This document shows positions 17,237 through 25,462 of a stretch of DNA of 64,000 nt, in pieces. Both the position numbers and the translations under genes were made by a program. The notes beneath the pieces are model-generated. The model made no database searches. It was not told the DNA's origin and was given only the letters and a program-made list of their open reading frames with translations. Each line of letters starts with the position of its first letter. Positions within the stretch are counted from its first letter, which is position 1. The stretch lies in assembly GCF_028335745.1 (NCBI RefSeq), contig NZ_CP116477.1, positions 2,790,001 through 2,854,000 of the forward strand, written 5' to 3'. This DNA comes from Pectobacterium sp. A5351 (GTDB lineage Bacteria; Pseudomonadota; Gammaproteobacteria; Enterobacterales; Enterobacteriaceae).

Positions 17237-18635
17237 AATGTGCATCCAATTGGCTATAGAGGATCTTTCCGGCATTATTTTTTGGCAAGACAGTCAGCAC
17301 TTTCACGCGTATCGCGACATGATTTAACTGCGTCTTTTGCACAACCAACTGTTTAACTGCCTCACTCAATTTATCATCCGTGATAAACAGATACAGTCGA
17401 TCATCCGTCCCCCCGCACGCACACTCAAGTTCAGGGAAGGCCCCTCGGACGATGCCTTCTACTTCATCGAGTCCAATACGGTTACCAAACATTTTCAAAA
17501 AGCGTTTTTTACGGCCAACAACATAGTAATAACCGTCGTCATCACGGCGGACCATATCACCAGTGACCAGACGGCCATTCCTTTCATCGCCTTTTTGCAA
17601 ATCGTCACCGCATTGCGCATAGCCTAGCGTTACATTGTCGCCAAAGTAGACCAATTCACCCACACGATCGCTGCCCTCGATCGTATTGCCTTCTTCATCA
17701 ATGATATTAAAGCGCCCACCCGGAATCGGTTTGCCCATACTGCCGCACTTTTCCAGCGCCTTATCGGCGGGTAAATAGCCCATGCGTGACGTTGCCTCTG
17801 CCGCCCCGTACATCACAATAAACGCTCTGCCGCTCTCCTGCGCATAGCGGGCAAATTCGAGATGTAAATCGGGGTGAAGCTTACCACCCGCCTGAGTCAG
17901 GGTTTTAAGTGACGGAAGTTTCATCGTCATGAAGCGCAGTTTTTTTAGCATTTCATAGGTATAAGGCACTCCGGCGATCGAACTGGCTTCATAGTCCTTG
18001 ATGAAAGCCCAAAACTCTCTTTGCATGATGCCACGGGTTGTCAGCAATATCGTTGCGCCGCGCAGTAAATGGCTGTTGATGATCGACAGCCCGTATACGT
18101 AATTCATGGGCAAATTCAACACCGGGCGTTCACCGCTGTCGATCGCCAGATAGTCAGCAATACTGGTCGCATTACTCAGCAAATTGAGGCGGCTTTGCCG
18201 CACCAGACGCGGACTGCCCGTTGAGCCCGACGTAGACATCAGCAGTGCCAGGCTCTCATGCATTGGGTAACCATCGAGCCCCGTGGACACAAGTTCATAG
18301 TTTTCAACGGTAAAAAGCGCATCATCACAGGGTCCATGCTCGCCGAATGGCCGCCACAGATAACCCGGACGATAGGTTGCGATAAGTTGGTCACACAGCG
18401 CAGGATCGAGATCTTTATCCAGCATCAAGGGGACGATGTCATGGGTCAAAAAACTCACATAGCCAATCAGCGACCCGAAGGTATTTTCGCAAAAAGAAAA
18501 CACCAGCGACCTCGCGGGAAGAGAGTTGGCCAGCTTCTGCGCAAGGTCCAATAATTGACCATAACGTAGTTCGCGCCCGTCTTCATTAACGGCGGCTATC
18601 GCCAACGTGTCATGCTGTGACAGATTAAGAAACAT
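17223..18635 (-). CDS. AMP-dependent acyl ligase (ANL superfamily)
   Basis: A 470-residue adenylate-forming ligase. The phosphate loop LLMSTSGSTGSPRLV lies at residues 131-145, MYGAAEATSRM is the adenine-binding motif, GDMVRRDDDGYYYVVGRKKR the hinge motif, and NNAGKILYSQ carries the C-terminal catalytic lysine. It is shorter than typical acyl-CoA synthetases and near the size of stand-alone ligases that load carrier proteins, so it may charge the ACP encoded two genes upstream. The start is the ATG at 18635, eight bases after GGTGG. The substrate is unknown. Confidence 0.85.
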   Translation of the reverse strand: MFLNLSQHDTLAIAAVNEDGRELRYGQLLDLAQKLANSLPARSLVFSFCENTFGSLIGYVSFLTHDIVPLMLDKDLDPALCDQLIATYRPGYLWRPFGEHGPCDDALFTVENYELVSTGLDGYPMHESLALLMSTSGSTGSPRLVRQSRLNLLSNATSIADYLAIDSGERPVLNLPMNYVYGLSIINSHLLRGATILLTTRGIMQREFWAFIKDYEASSIAGVPYTYEMLKKLRFMTMKLPSLKTLTQAGGKLHPDLHLEFARYAQESGRAFIVMYGAAEATSRMGYLPADKALEKCGSMGKPIPGGRFNIIDEEGNTIEGSDRVGELVYFGDNVTLGYAQCGDDLQKGDERNGRLVTGDMVRRDDDGYYYVVGRKKRFLKMFGNRIGLDEVEGIVRGAFPELECACGGTDDRLYLFITDDKLSEAVKQLVVQKTQLNHVAIRVKVLTVLPKNNAGKILYSQLDAHYDAI

Positions 18636-18678
18636 GAAGATGGCCACCACAATAATCGATTAACTGACGATTCATGTT

Positions 18679-19422
18679 TCAACTTACTCCGCCATCAATT
18701 CGAATAACCTGCCCGGTAATATAGCTCGCAGCGTCAGAGGCAAGAAAAACGGCAAGTTCTGCCACTTCATTGGGCTCACCGGCGCGCCTCAGATGTGTCG
18801 CATTGCGGGTAGACTCCAGAATATGTGGGGGCAAGGTGTCAAGCATTTCCGTGTCAATAATGCCAGGGGCAATACAGTTTGCCCTTATTCCTATTTCGCC
18901 CAATTCTGCCGCAATCGATTTTGTCATCGCAATAACAGCCGCTTTGGATGCGCCATAAGCCGATTTCCCAGGATTACCATCACAGGCGACGACCGACGCT
19001 ATATTAATGATACTTCCCTTCTTCTGTCGCGACATCAACTTGGTAATATATTGAGTGAAGAAATAAACCGAGAAAAAATTCACCTCGAACTGCTTACGCA
19101 GCACTTCCTCACTGGTCATCTGAAACAAGGCATTAACAATAATGCCGGCATTGTTAATCACAGCATCAATCGGCCTCTTATCACTCATCACGCGTTTAAC
19201 CGCGAGTTTCATGGCTGAAGAATCAGTCATGTCAAAGCAGATTGGCCAAACATCAACCTGATACTGGTCCGCAACGCGCTGTAATTCAGCTAACCATTCC
19301 GGATCCTCTTGGCGAGCATGGGCATAGATGTTAGCGCCATTGGCAGCAAAAACATCCAACATTGCACGCCCAACGCCGCGACGGGTTCCGGTGATTAATA
19401 CATTTTTCCCTTGCAATACCAT
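18679..19422 (-). CDS. SDR oxidoreductase, 3-oxoacyl-ACP reductase (FabG)-like
   Basis: Classical short-chain dehydrogenase of 247 residues. The cofactor loop TGTRRGVG lies at residues 11-18, NNAG at 90-93, and the catalytic triad is Ser143, Tyr156 and Lys160 (SAYGASKAA). The PG-motif IAPGIIDTEM and the FabG-like end ITGQVIRIDGGVS are present. GGAG sits 8 bases before the ATG at 19422, so that start is preferred over the GTG at 19431. Its neighbours (ACP and ligase) suggest it reduces a 3-oxoacyl group on the carrier protein, for example to a 3-hydroxyacyl unit. Confidence 0.85.
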   Translation of the reverse strand: MVLQGKNVLITGTRRGVGRAMLDVFAANGANIYAHARQEDPEWLAELQRVADQYQVDVWPICFDMTDSSAMKLAVKRVMSDKRPIDAVINNAGIIVNALFQMTSEEVLRKQFEVNFFSVYFFTQYITKLMSRQKKGSIINIASVVACDGNPGKSAYGASKAAVIAMTKSIAAELGEIGIRANCIAPGIIDTEMLDTLPPHILESTRNATHLRRAGEPNEVAELAVFLASDAASYITGQVIRIDGGVS

Positions 19423-19439
19423 AGTTTGCACTCCGGCCT

Positions 19440-19577
19440 TTAAAACAAGTCATCGAAAGTGAAAGCCGCATTATTTGCAGCCATACCGATAGCGCATTTA
19501 TAGGTCATACTGCGTTTGATCATTTTCTGCATCACAGCGTATTCCGTAACAGCGAGAAAATCTTCAGCAGGAAGCAT
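19440..19577 (-). CDS. Small hypothetical protein (45 aa) between ACP and SDR genes
   Basis: An uninterrupted frame of 45 codons begins MLPAEDFLAVTEYAVMQKM and ends NAAFTFDDLF. It starts 9 bases after the ACP stop with AAGG seven bases before the ATG at 19577; a second ATG lies at 19583. It ends 17 bases before the SDR start and fills the gap between two co-directional genes almost exactly. I do not recognise a family; it is probably alpha-helical with an acidic end. Its position and ribosome site favour a real gene. Confidence 0.55.
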   Translation of the reverse strand: MLPAEDFLAVTEYAVMQKMIKRSMTYKCAIGMAANNAAFTFDDLF

Positions 19578-19586
19578 GGCCATGCC

Positions 19587-19823
19587 TTAAAATTCAATAT
19601 CGTATTTCTTCAGAATTTCTATCCCCTTCTCATAGGAAGAGAAATCAATGATGTCATCAGTATCAATCATGATATCGAAGGCTTCTTCCATCGCGACGAT
19701 CATTGTCATATGTCCAACAGAATCCCAGGATGCCGTGTCCTGATAAGCGAATCCGGGCAAAACATCCGGAGAGATGGCAAAAGTGTCAGTGAAAATTTTG
19801 TTATATTTTTCGAGAGAACTCAT
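19587..19823 (-). CDS. Acyl carrier protein
   Basis: A 78-residue carrier protein with the phosphopantetheine attachment motif WDSVGHM; Ser35 is the expected 4'-phosphopantetheinylation site. Helix II follows as TMIVAMEEAFDIMI with the usual acidic residues. It differs from housekeeping AcpP (DSLDTVE), so it is a dedicated carrier. It lies 21 bases after the PglD-like gene and upstream of the SDR and ligase, and presumably carries the acyl group that is processed before transfer to a sugar amine. Confidence 0.88.
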   Translation of the reverse strand: MSSLEKYNKIFTDTFAISPDVLPGFAYQDTASWDSVGHMTMIVAMEEAFDIMIDTDDIIDFSSYEKGIEILKKYDIEF

Positions 19824-19844
19824 TTTTGTTTACCTGTTTAAAAT

Positions 19845-20492
19845 TTACTTAAAGACACGCCCGGATTCATTCTTTCTCATCACTCTGGCAGGGTTACCCA
19901 ACACAATGACACCAGGCTCAATATCATTAAACACAACCGCGCCCATGCTGACGATAACATCGTCACCGATCGTAGTTTTCTCTTTAACCGCGACATTCAT
20001 ACCAATAAAAACCCGGGAACCCATATGGCAATTACCTGCTAAGGAAACGCCCGGCGAGATCACCGAGTGATTCTCAATGACGCAATCATGCCCTATACAT
20101 ATATTAGGTTGAAGGTAGGCGTTATCCTTAACCGTGATATCACATGAAATCGATGCCCCCTGGCATACCACCACACCGTTACCCAGTGTGGTGCAAGCAG
20201 GGATATCCACAGACGGGTGAACCAGCGTGGCTAATGTTAATTGATTTTCTTCTATTTTCTCTGCAATTGTATGCCGTGCAGCTGGCTCACCAATCGCAAT
20301 CACTATTTCCAAACCGGTGAGATTGCTGACAGACGCAAAGTCAGTCACTTGGATGCCTTTAAGCACGCCTCCGGGATTAAAATCATCAATAAAAATGAAC
20401 TCATCCCAACGGTTCTGAGTAGCATTAATGATCTGCGCCAGGCGCAACACTTCACGCCCCAACCCCCCAGCGCCATAAATCCCCAATTTCAT
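19845..20492 (-). CDS. PglD/NeuD-like sugar O/N-acyltransferase
   Basis: A 215-residue acyltransferase. An N-terminal Rossmann-like domain that binds the nucleotide sugar (KLGIYGAGGLGREV, residues 2-15) is followed by left-handed beta-helix repeats from about 95 to 205, with the catalytic-type His near residue 135 (ICIGHDCVIENH) and the closing VLGNPARVMRKN. PglD acetylates UDP-4-amino sugars; relatives act on dTDP-amino sugars. The 4-base overlap with the aminotransferase gene upstream suggests the two act in sequence: amination, then N-acylation. Confidence 0.87.
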   Translation of the reverse strand: MKLGIYGAGGLGREVLRLAQIINATQNRWDEFIFIDDFNPGGVLKGIQVTDFASVSNLTGLEIVIAIGEPAARHTIAEKIEENQLTLATLVHPSVDIPACTTLGNGVVVCQGASISCDITVKDNAYLQPNICIGHDCVIENHSVISPGVSLAGNCHMGSRVFIGMNVAVKEKTTIGDDVIVSMGAVVFNDIEPGVIVLGNPARVMRKNESGRVFK

Positions 20493-21643
20493 ATTGACGT
20501 TCCTTCCTGGTGTTCAGCCGTGCTGACCATAGACGCATTGCTCTGCGCCAAAATCGCCATGATTACGCGCTCTTGATCTTCGGGCAACAGATCGGCGTAA
20601 ATAGGCAAACATAGCACAACATCAGCAACAGACTGAGCAACCGGCAAATTATCTTGACTGGCACTATCGAGACCACGATACATTGGGAAAGAACTGATTA
20701 AAGGATAAAAATAGCGCCGCGAAAAAATGTTCACTTCTTTCAATAATGAATAAAGTTCATCGCGTGTACAGGGAAAATCTTTACCGATAAAGATGGGGTA
20801 ATACGCGTAGTTCCAATCAATGCCCTGCGGCACATTTATTAGCCCTATCCCAGGAAGGTTTTGCAAAGCATCAGAATAACGTTGGTAGATTCTCCGCCGT
20901 TGCTCCAACGCGTGATCAATGTGTTGAAGCTGCAACATGCCAAATGCCGCTTGTACCTCATTCATCTTGCCGTTGATGCCCGGAGCCATGACAGTCACTT
21001 CATCAGCAAAACCAAAATTCTTTAGATAATCGATACGTTTTTTTGTTTTTGCATCAGGACAAATGATCGCACCACCTTCAATGGTATTGAAAACCTTGGT
21101 TGCATGGAAACTCAGGATAGAGAGATCGCCATGGTTGAGGATACTGGTACCCTTTTGCTTCACGTCAAAAGCATGGGCGGCATCGTAAATAACTTTTAAC
21201 CCATACGTATCGGCAATCTCTTGAATCCGGTCAACATTGGCAGGAATACCGTAACAATGAACTGGGAGTATGGCAGAGGTTGCTGGGGTAATCGCACGTT
21301 CTATCCTTTCGGGATCGAGATTACAGGTGATAGGATCGATATCAACAAATACGGGTTTCAAACCGTTCCACAACAGTGAATGGGAAGTAGCAACAAACGA
21401 ATAAGGTGTTGTGATCACCTCGCCAGTGATACGCAATGCCTGCAAAGCAGTCAGCAGTGCCAATGTCCCATTAGAAAACAGGCAAAGATGCTCAACACCT
21501 AAGTGCTCTGCAAGTTTCTTTTCAAGTTGTTGATGGAAAGGCCCATTGTTAGTCAACCATTTGTTATCCCATATCTGTTCAAGATAGGGGACAAACTCCT
21601 CAAGAGGTGGGAGCAATGGGCTTGTGACGAAAATATTTTTCAT
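20489..21643 (-). CDS. DegT/DnrJ/EryC1-family sugar aminotransferase, VioA-like
   Basis: PLP-dependent nucleotide-sugar 4-aminotransferase of 384 residues. The cofactor lysine is Lys183 in SFHATKVFNTIEGG; Asp154 in YDAAHAF pairs with the pyridine nitrogen; the N-terminal FSNGTLALLTAL helix and TPYSFVATSHS are family hallmarks. Overall it resembles VioA/FdtB-type enzymes that turn dTDP-4-keto-6-deoxyhexose into a 4-amino sugar such as dTDP-viosamine. RmlA/RmlB, which would supply that substrate, are not in the window. It is the first gene of the downstream island operon; 119 bases separate it from the glycosyltransferase. Confidence 0.85.
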   Translation of the reverse strand: MKNIFVTSPLLPPLEEFVPYLEQIWDNKWLTNNGPFHQQLEKKLAEHLGVEHLCLFSNGTLALLTALQALRITGEVITTPYSFVATSHSLLWNGLKPVFVDIDPITCNLDPERIERAITPATSAILPVHCYGIPANVDRIQEIADTYGLKVIYDAAHAFDVKQKGTSILNHGDLSILSFHATKVFNTIEGGAIICPDAKTKKRIDYLKNFGFADEVTVMAPGINGKMNEVQAAFGMLQLQHIDHALEQRRRIYQRYSDALQNLPGIGLINVPQGIDWNYAYYPIFIGKDFPCTRDELYSLLKEVNIFSRRYFYPLISSFPMYRGLDSASQDNLPVAQSVADVVLCLPIYADLLPEDQERVIMAILAQSNASMVSTAEHQEGTSI

Positions 21644-21762
21644 AGTGCAAATCTCGTTTAAGCGCTCGCCTTTCCCTATAACTTCAGCTGAAAAACAGCG
21701 GGAAAGCCAAACTGACTAAGAGGGTGCCTCGGCAACCTGGGCTATCAAAATTCCACGTTGAA

Positions 21763-24700
21763 TCAAAAACCGATTGCGTGATTTTTAGCAGGCTTGCCAT
21801 CACAATAATCACGCCACACCGATCTTAATAGCATCTCAAAATGGGTGGCAGGCGTTACCCCTTCACGTTTGTTACATTGGAATTTCTGACGCATCGTCTG
21901 CCGATAGTGATTCAATTCCTCCAAGCGATCCTTCCAAGAGATCGCTTTACTCACATAATCTGTATCGGAATAAGCGATGAACGCCTCCAACCCTAACCAA
22001 CTCAATGCGGCAACACCTTGCTGGGTTGGCAGCGTCTGGCCCGACAGCGTCAGCGTCGGAACCCCCATCCACAACGCATGGTTGGTGGTCGTGCCTCCGG
22101 TATACGGGAAGGTGTCGAGCAACACATCAATTTCATGGTGCAATGCCAGATAGTCGTGTATTGGCATTTTTTCTTTGAAAATCATCTGATTAGGTAAAAC
22201 ACCATAGGACTCAAGTTTGTTACGCACAATCTCAATATTCTTTTGCCCTTGTAGTGCCCCGATGATGAATTTACTGTCAGGCAACGCCGTTAATATTTCA
22301 GCCCACAGCTTGAGCATTTTATCGTTGAGCTTTTGCATGCGGTTCAAACTGCCAAAGGTTAAATAGCCTTTGCTGATAGCGGGCAATGGATTGACTTCAG
22401 GGCTATATTCATGCGGCGTAAACTGCTGCTCGCTGCGCGCATAAATAATTTTTTCCACAAACTGCCGATCGAAACGCTCCGGTAAGGGTTTCAGGTTCAA
22501 GATCAGAAAGTAGTCCATGGTCCGAAGACCTGTCGTGCCCGGGTAACCAATCCAACTTATTTGTACGGGTGCCGGTTTGAACCCGAACATGGGTAATCGG
22601 TTATGCCCCGTATGGCCAGACAGGTCAAACAAGATGTCGATCTGCTCGCGGTTGATGAGTTCAGCCAGCTCAATATCACTCATATCATAGACGGAATGCC
22701 ACCCTTCGGCCGATTGCTGAAGCTGCTTGGTCGCATCATCGTTTAGGTTCGACGTAGCGAAAGCATAAAGCGAAAAATGCTCTCGATTAATATTATCCCA
22801 AAAGGGTTTTAAGAAATTCGTGACCGGGTGCTGCCCCAGATCACCGGAAACGAAACCAATGCGCAGTTTGCGATTGGGGTCGCGCAAGCCAAGGTGCGTA
22901 AAACGGCGCTGATAACGCTGAACATCCTTCATAACCAGATCACCAAACTCACAATGCTCCTCAAACAGCACCTCGGGCGTTTGTGTTGCATCGTGTGAAA
23001 GACTAAACAGGTAGTTGCTGTGCAGCGTATAGTTGTCAGGCGCTAATGCGCGCATACGGCGAAAACATTCAACGGCTTCAGGCATTCGTCCTTGATTACT
23101 GAGTAAACTGGCCAAATTACTCAACACATTGGCATTTTTCGGCGCGAACGACTCCGCCTTACGCATACATATTTCGGCCTGAGTAACATCACCGGTTTCT
23201 TTGTAGAGTGCGCTTAATAAATTCCATGAGGAGACATTCTGCGGGTCACAACGTAAAATTTTACGCGTCAGTCGGCCAGCATAGTAGTATTTATGGGTGT
23301 GCCAATAAACATGCGCCGCATCAAGATATACTGACCAACTGACCGCATGAAGGGCCAGTGTTTTCATCAGTGCCTTCAAGGCTTCGTCATAAGCCCCTGT
23401 TTTTAGATTGGTCTGCGCTAACAAATGCCAACCATGGATGCTGGAGGGGTGCGTTTTTACCAAAGCCTCCACCTTATGACGGGCTTCAGCAAAGTCATGT
23501 GCATCAATTAACGCCAAAATGTCCCGGTAAACCGTCTTATCAAGCGGTTTTTCAATTGATGCTTTGGTACTGCGTTTTTTTGATATAGTGGCAGCCGTTT
23601 TTTTATAACCCCCCACACTGGTTTCACTGGCATACATAATCAGCGAGCCCAAATAGCGCTCACTTTTGGCAGAAAATACCAATAGCAATTGCTGAAAATA
23701 ATGCAACCAGGCTGAGGGATTACCCCATAAAACCCCAGCACTACGCAATCGCTCCATAAAAGCATAACAGTCTTCATTTAAAGGCAACTCAGCGTCGTTG
23801 CGCATCAACAATGCCAGGTAGCCTATCTCCTGCGCATTAATTTTCAGCGCGATGTTTTCATGCCATAAGTTAAAACCGACCAAGGTGCTATCCGCCACCA
23901 GCTTATCGTGCCATAGCGATTTCAGGGCCGGAAGCAACTGGAGCGAAGAGCATGTGCTAAGGTTGTAACCACTTTCTTGCAGACTGACATGGAGTTCATC
24001 AATACCGCGCGTGTACAGCATTTCAAGCACGTCCAATACGTCTTTACGATGCTGTTTAATCTCATTTTCTCGTTCAGGCGCTAAGGTATTGAACACCAGT
24101 TGATCAAAATTGACACTTTGCGGCCAGGCGTCACAGATTACGTCCATAACATGCAATGCCAGATCGTGGTTAACACCGATCACCGCATTTTTTCCCGAGC
24201 GAAAAGAATTGGTGACCAATGCGTCATCAGTAACATCCCGTTGAAAGCTACCTGCCCAATGAAAATCTTTCGCTCGCTGTAAGTCTGGCGCTGACAAGAT
24301 ACTGTCAGCGCGATTTTCTGGTACCAACAGGCTGAAACGCTGGCTACGTCCCACTGAAAAATCGAGATACTGCTGACTCACAATGTTATTGGCATCCGGG
24401 CTGATGGTAGCGGTTAGCTTGGCAACCTGTTCACCGTAATGCTTCGGTAATTCAGTATGCGGAAACAGATCGCCGACATAGGCTAAGCCAGAGCGATTTG
24501 CCACCGCATTGAAATCGACCAGATAACAAGGCTCGTTAATACCTTCCAGATAGGATAAGGCTAAGGTAAGATCGGATTGCGAATCAGCGTGCTGAATCAA
24601 TGGCTTCAAGGCGGCATTAAGCGGATTGTTCTCGGCACTACCTAAGGATAAATAGGTCAGCATGGCACGCGCGCTGGCTAACCGCTGTTCTTGCGTTTCT

Positions 24701-25245
24701 GCAAGACTACCGTGCAGTTGAAAGGCATCGCGCAACGTTTCTGCTGCTTTCCAGCCTGGATAAGCATTCCAAGCCATGCAAATGATACCTTGTTTATTGA
24801 GATGTCGATGCGCCCACTCAAGCAATTCTCCGCGGATACTCTCATTGACTGCGCCAAAATGTCCGTGGATGATCACATAGTCAAATAATCCGAGCTCGGT
24901 GTTCAGCACTTCATCGAGGCTGGCTGTGGCTAACTGAATGTTCTCAACCCCGAGTTGCTTTAACGTTTCCACACCAGAAGCGATGGATTCATCATCAAGG
25001 TCCACACCGATAATACTGCTGTGCGGATATGACAAGGCAAAAGGCAGTAAATTCACACCAGAACCACACCCCAGTTCGATGACCCGTGCAGTTTCCGATT
25101 TGGCTGTGCGGACGCCATAAAGGTGTGCAGCGGCGCGAACGGCATCGGGCGAAACCAGTGGAACCCGAGAGCTCAATGAATCAGTGGCAACCGAAGAGGG
25201 TACTTTAGGTGATTGCGGGGCGGTTCGTGTATCAAGCGTGGCCAA
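21763..25245 (-). CDS. Three-part methyltransferase-TPR-GT41 (SPINDLY/O-GlcNAc transferase-like) glycosyltransferase
   Basis: A 1160-residue fusion. Residues 50-220 form a SAM methyltransferase (RVIELGCGSG, VDLDDES). Residues about 225-510 resemble the methyltransferase regulatory domain (QQYLDFSVGRSQRF). A Lys/Ser-rich linker precedes TPR repeats at about 575-770, and residues 790-1140 are a GT41 catalytic domain (RIGFVSGDLGQHPV, DILFDLSGHTGHNRLPMF, ISWIGYPGTTG, LLDTFPYTGGTTTNHALWMGVP). GT41 enzymes glycosylate Ser/Thr of proteins. It lies next to fliC, so flagellin is the likely target. It starts with TTG at 25245, seven bases after AAGGGA; there is no ATG alternative near. Confidence 0.88.
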   Translation of the reverse strand: MATLDTRTAPQSPKVPSSVATDSLSSRVPLVSPDAVRAAAHLYGVRTAKSETARVIELGCGSGVNLLPFALSYPHSSIIGVDLDDESIASGVETLKQLGVENIQLATASLDEVLNTELGLFDYVIIHGHFGAVNESIRGELLEWAHRHLNKQGIICMAWNAYPGWKAAETLRDAFQLHGSLAETQEQRLASARAMLTYLSLGSAENNPLNAALKPLIQHADSQSDLTLALSYLEGINEPCYLVDFNAVANRSGLAYVGDLFPHTELPKHYGEQVAKLTATISPDANNIVSQQYLDFSVGRSQRFSLLVPENRADSILSAPDLQRAKDFHWAGSFQRDVTDDALVTNSFRSGKNAVIGVNHDLALHVMDVICDAWPQSVNFDQLVFNTLAPERENEIKQHRKDVLDVLEMLYTRGIDELHVSLQESGYNLSTCSSLQLLPALKSLWHDKLVADSTLVGFNLWHENIALKINAQEIGYLALLMRNDAELPLNEDCYAFMERLRSAGVLWGNPSAWLHYFQQLLLVFSAKSERYLGSLIMYASETSVGGYKKTAATISKKRSTKASIEKPLDKTVYRDILALIDAHDFAEARHKVEALVKTHPSSIHGWHLLAQTNLKTGAYDEALKALMKTLALHAVSWSVYLDAAHVYWHTHKYYYAGRLTRKILRCDPQNVSSWNLLSALYKETGDVTQAEICMRKAESFAPKNANVLSNLASLLSNQGRMPEAVECFRRMRALAPDNYTLHSNYLFSLSHDATQTPEVLFEEHCEFGDLVMKDVQRYQRRFTHLGLRDPNRKLRIGFVSGDLGQHPVTNFLKPFWDNINREHFSLYAFATSNLNDDATKQLQQSAEGWHSVYDMSDIELAELINREQIDILFDLSGHTGHNRLPMFGFKPAPVQISWIGYPGTTGLRTMDYFLILNLKPLPERFDRQFVEKIIYARSEQQFTPHEYSPEVNPLPAISKGYLTFGSLNRMQKLNDKMLKLWAEILTALPDSKFIIGALQGQKNIEIVRNKLESYGVLPNQMIFKEKMPIHDYLALHHEIDVLLDTFPYTGGTTTNHALWMGVPTLTLSGQTLPTQQGVAALSWLGLEAFIAYSDTDYVSKAISWKDRLEELNHYRQTMRQKFQCNKREGVTPATHFEMLLRSVWRDYCDGKPAKNHAIGF

Positions 25246-25390
25246 GAGGATGTCCCTTACTGAAATAAACCTATTTGCTTTAGGATAATCTTTACGGTTG
25301 GGCTTAATCTAAAGAACACCGTACAGAAGCGGGCTTATTTCCTACTGTTTCCGTCTGAACACAAGCACCTACTCCCAGACTTTCCGTAGC

Positions 25391-25424
25391 GAAAACAAAA
25401 AACCAACCCGAAGGTTGGTTTTAT
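25391..25424 (-). terminator. Rho-independent terminator of fliC
   Basis: AAAACCAACC (25399-25408) and GGTTGGTTTT (25413-25422) enclose a CGAA/TTCG tetraloop. On the minus strand the stem is followed by a TTTTTTG tract. It lies about 40 bases after the fliC stop and separates fliC from the glycosyltransferase gene. Confidence 0.92.
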
Positions 25425-25462
25425 ATAGTCTGTCGTTATGCTTTTTAGCGTAACGTATGCGA

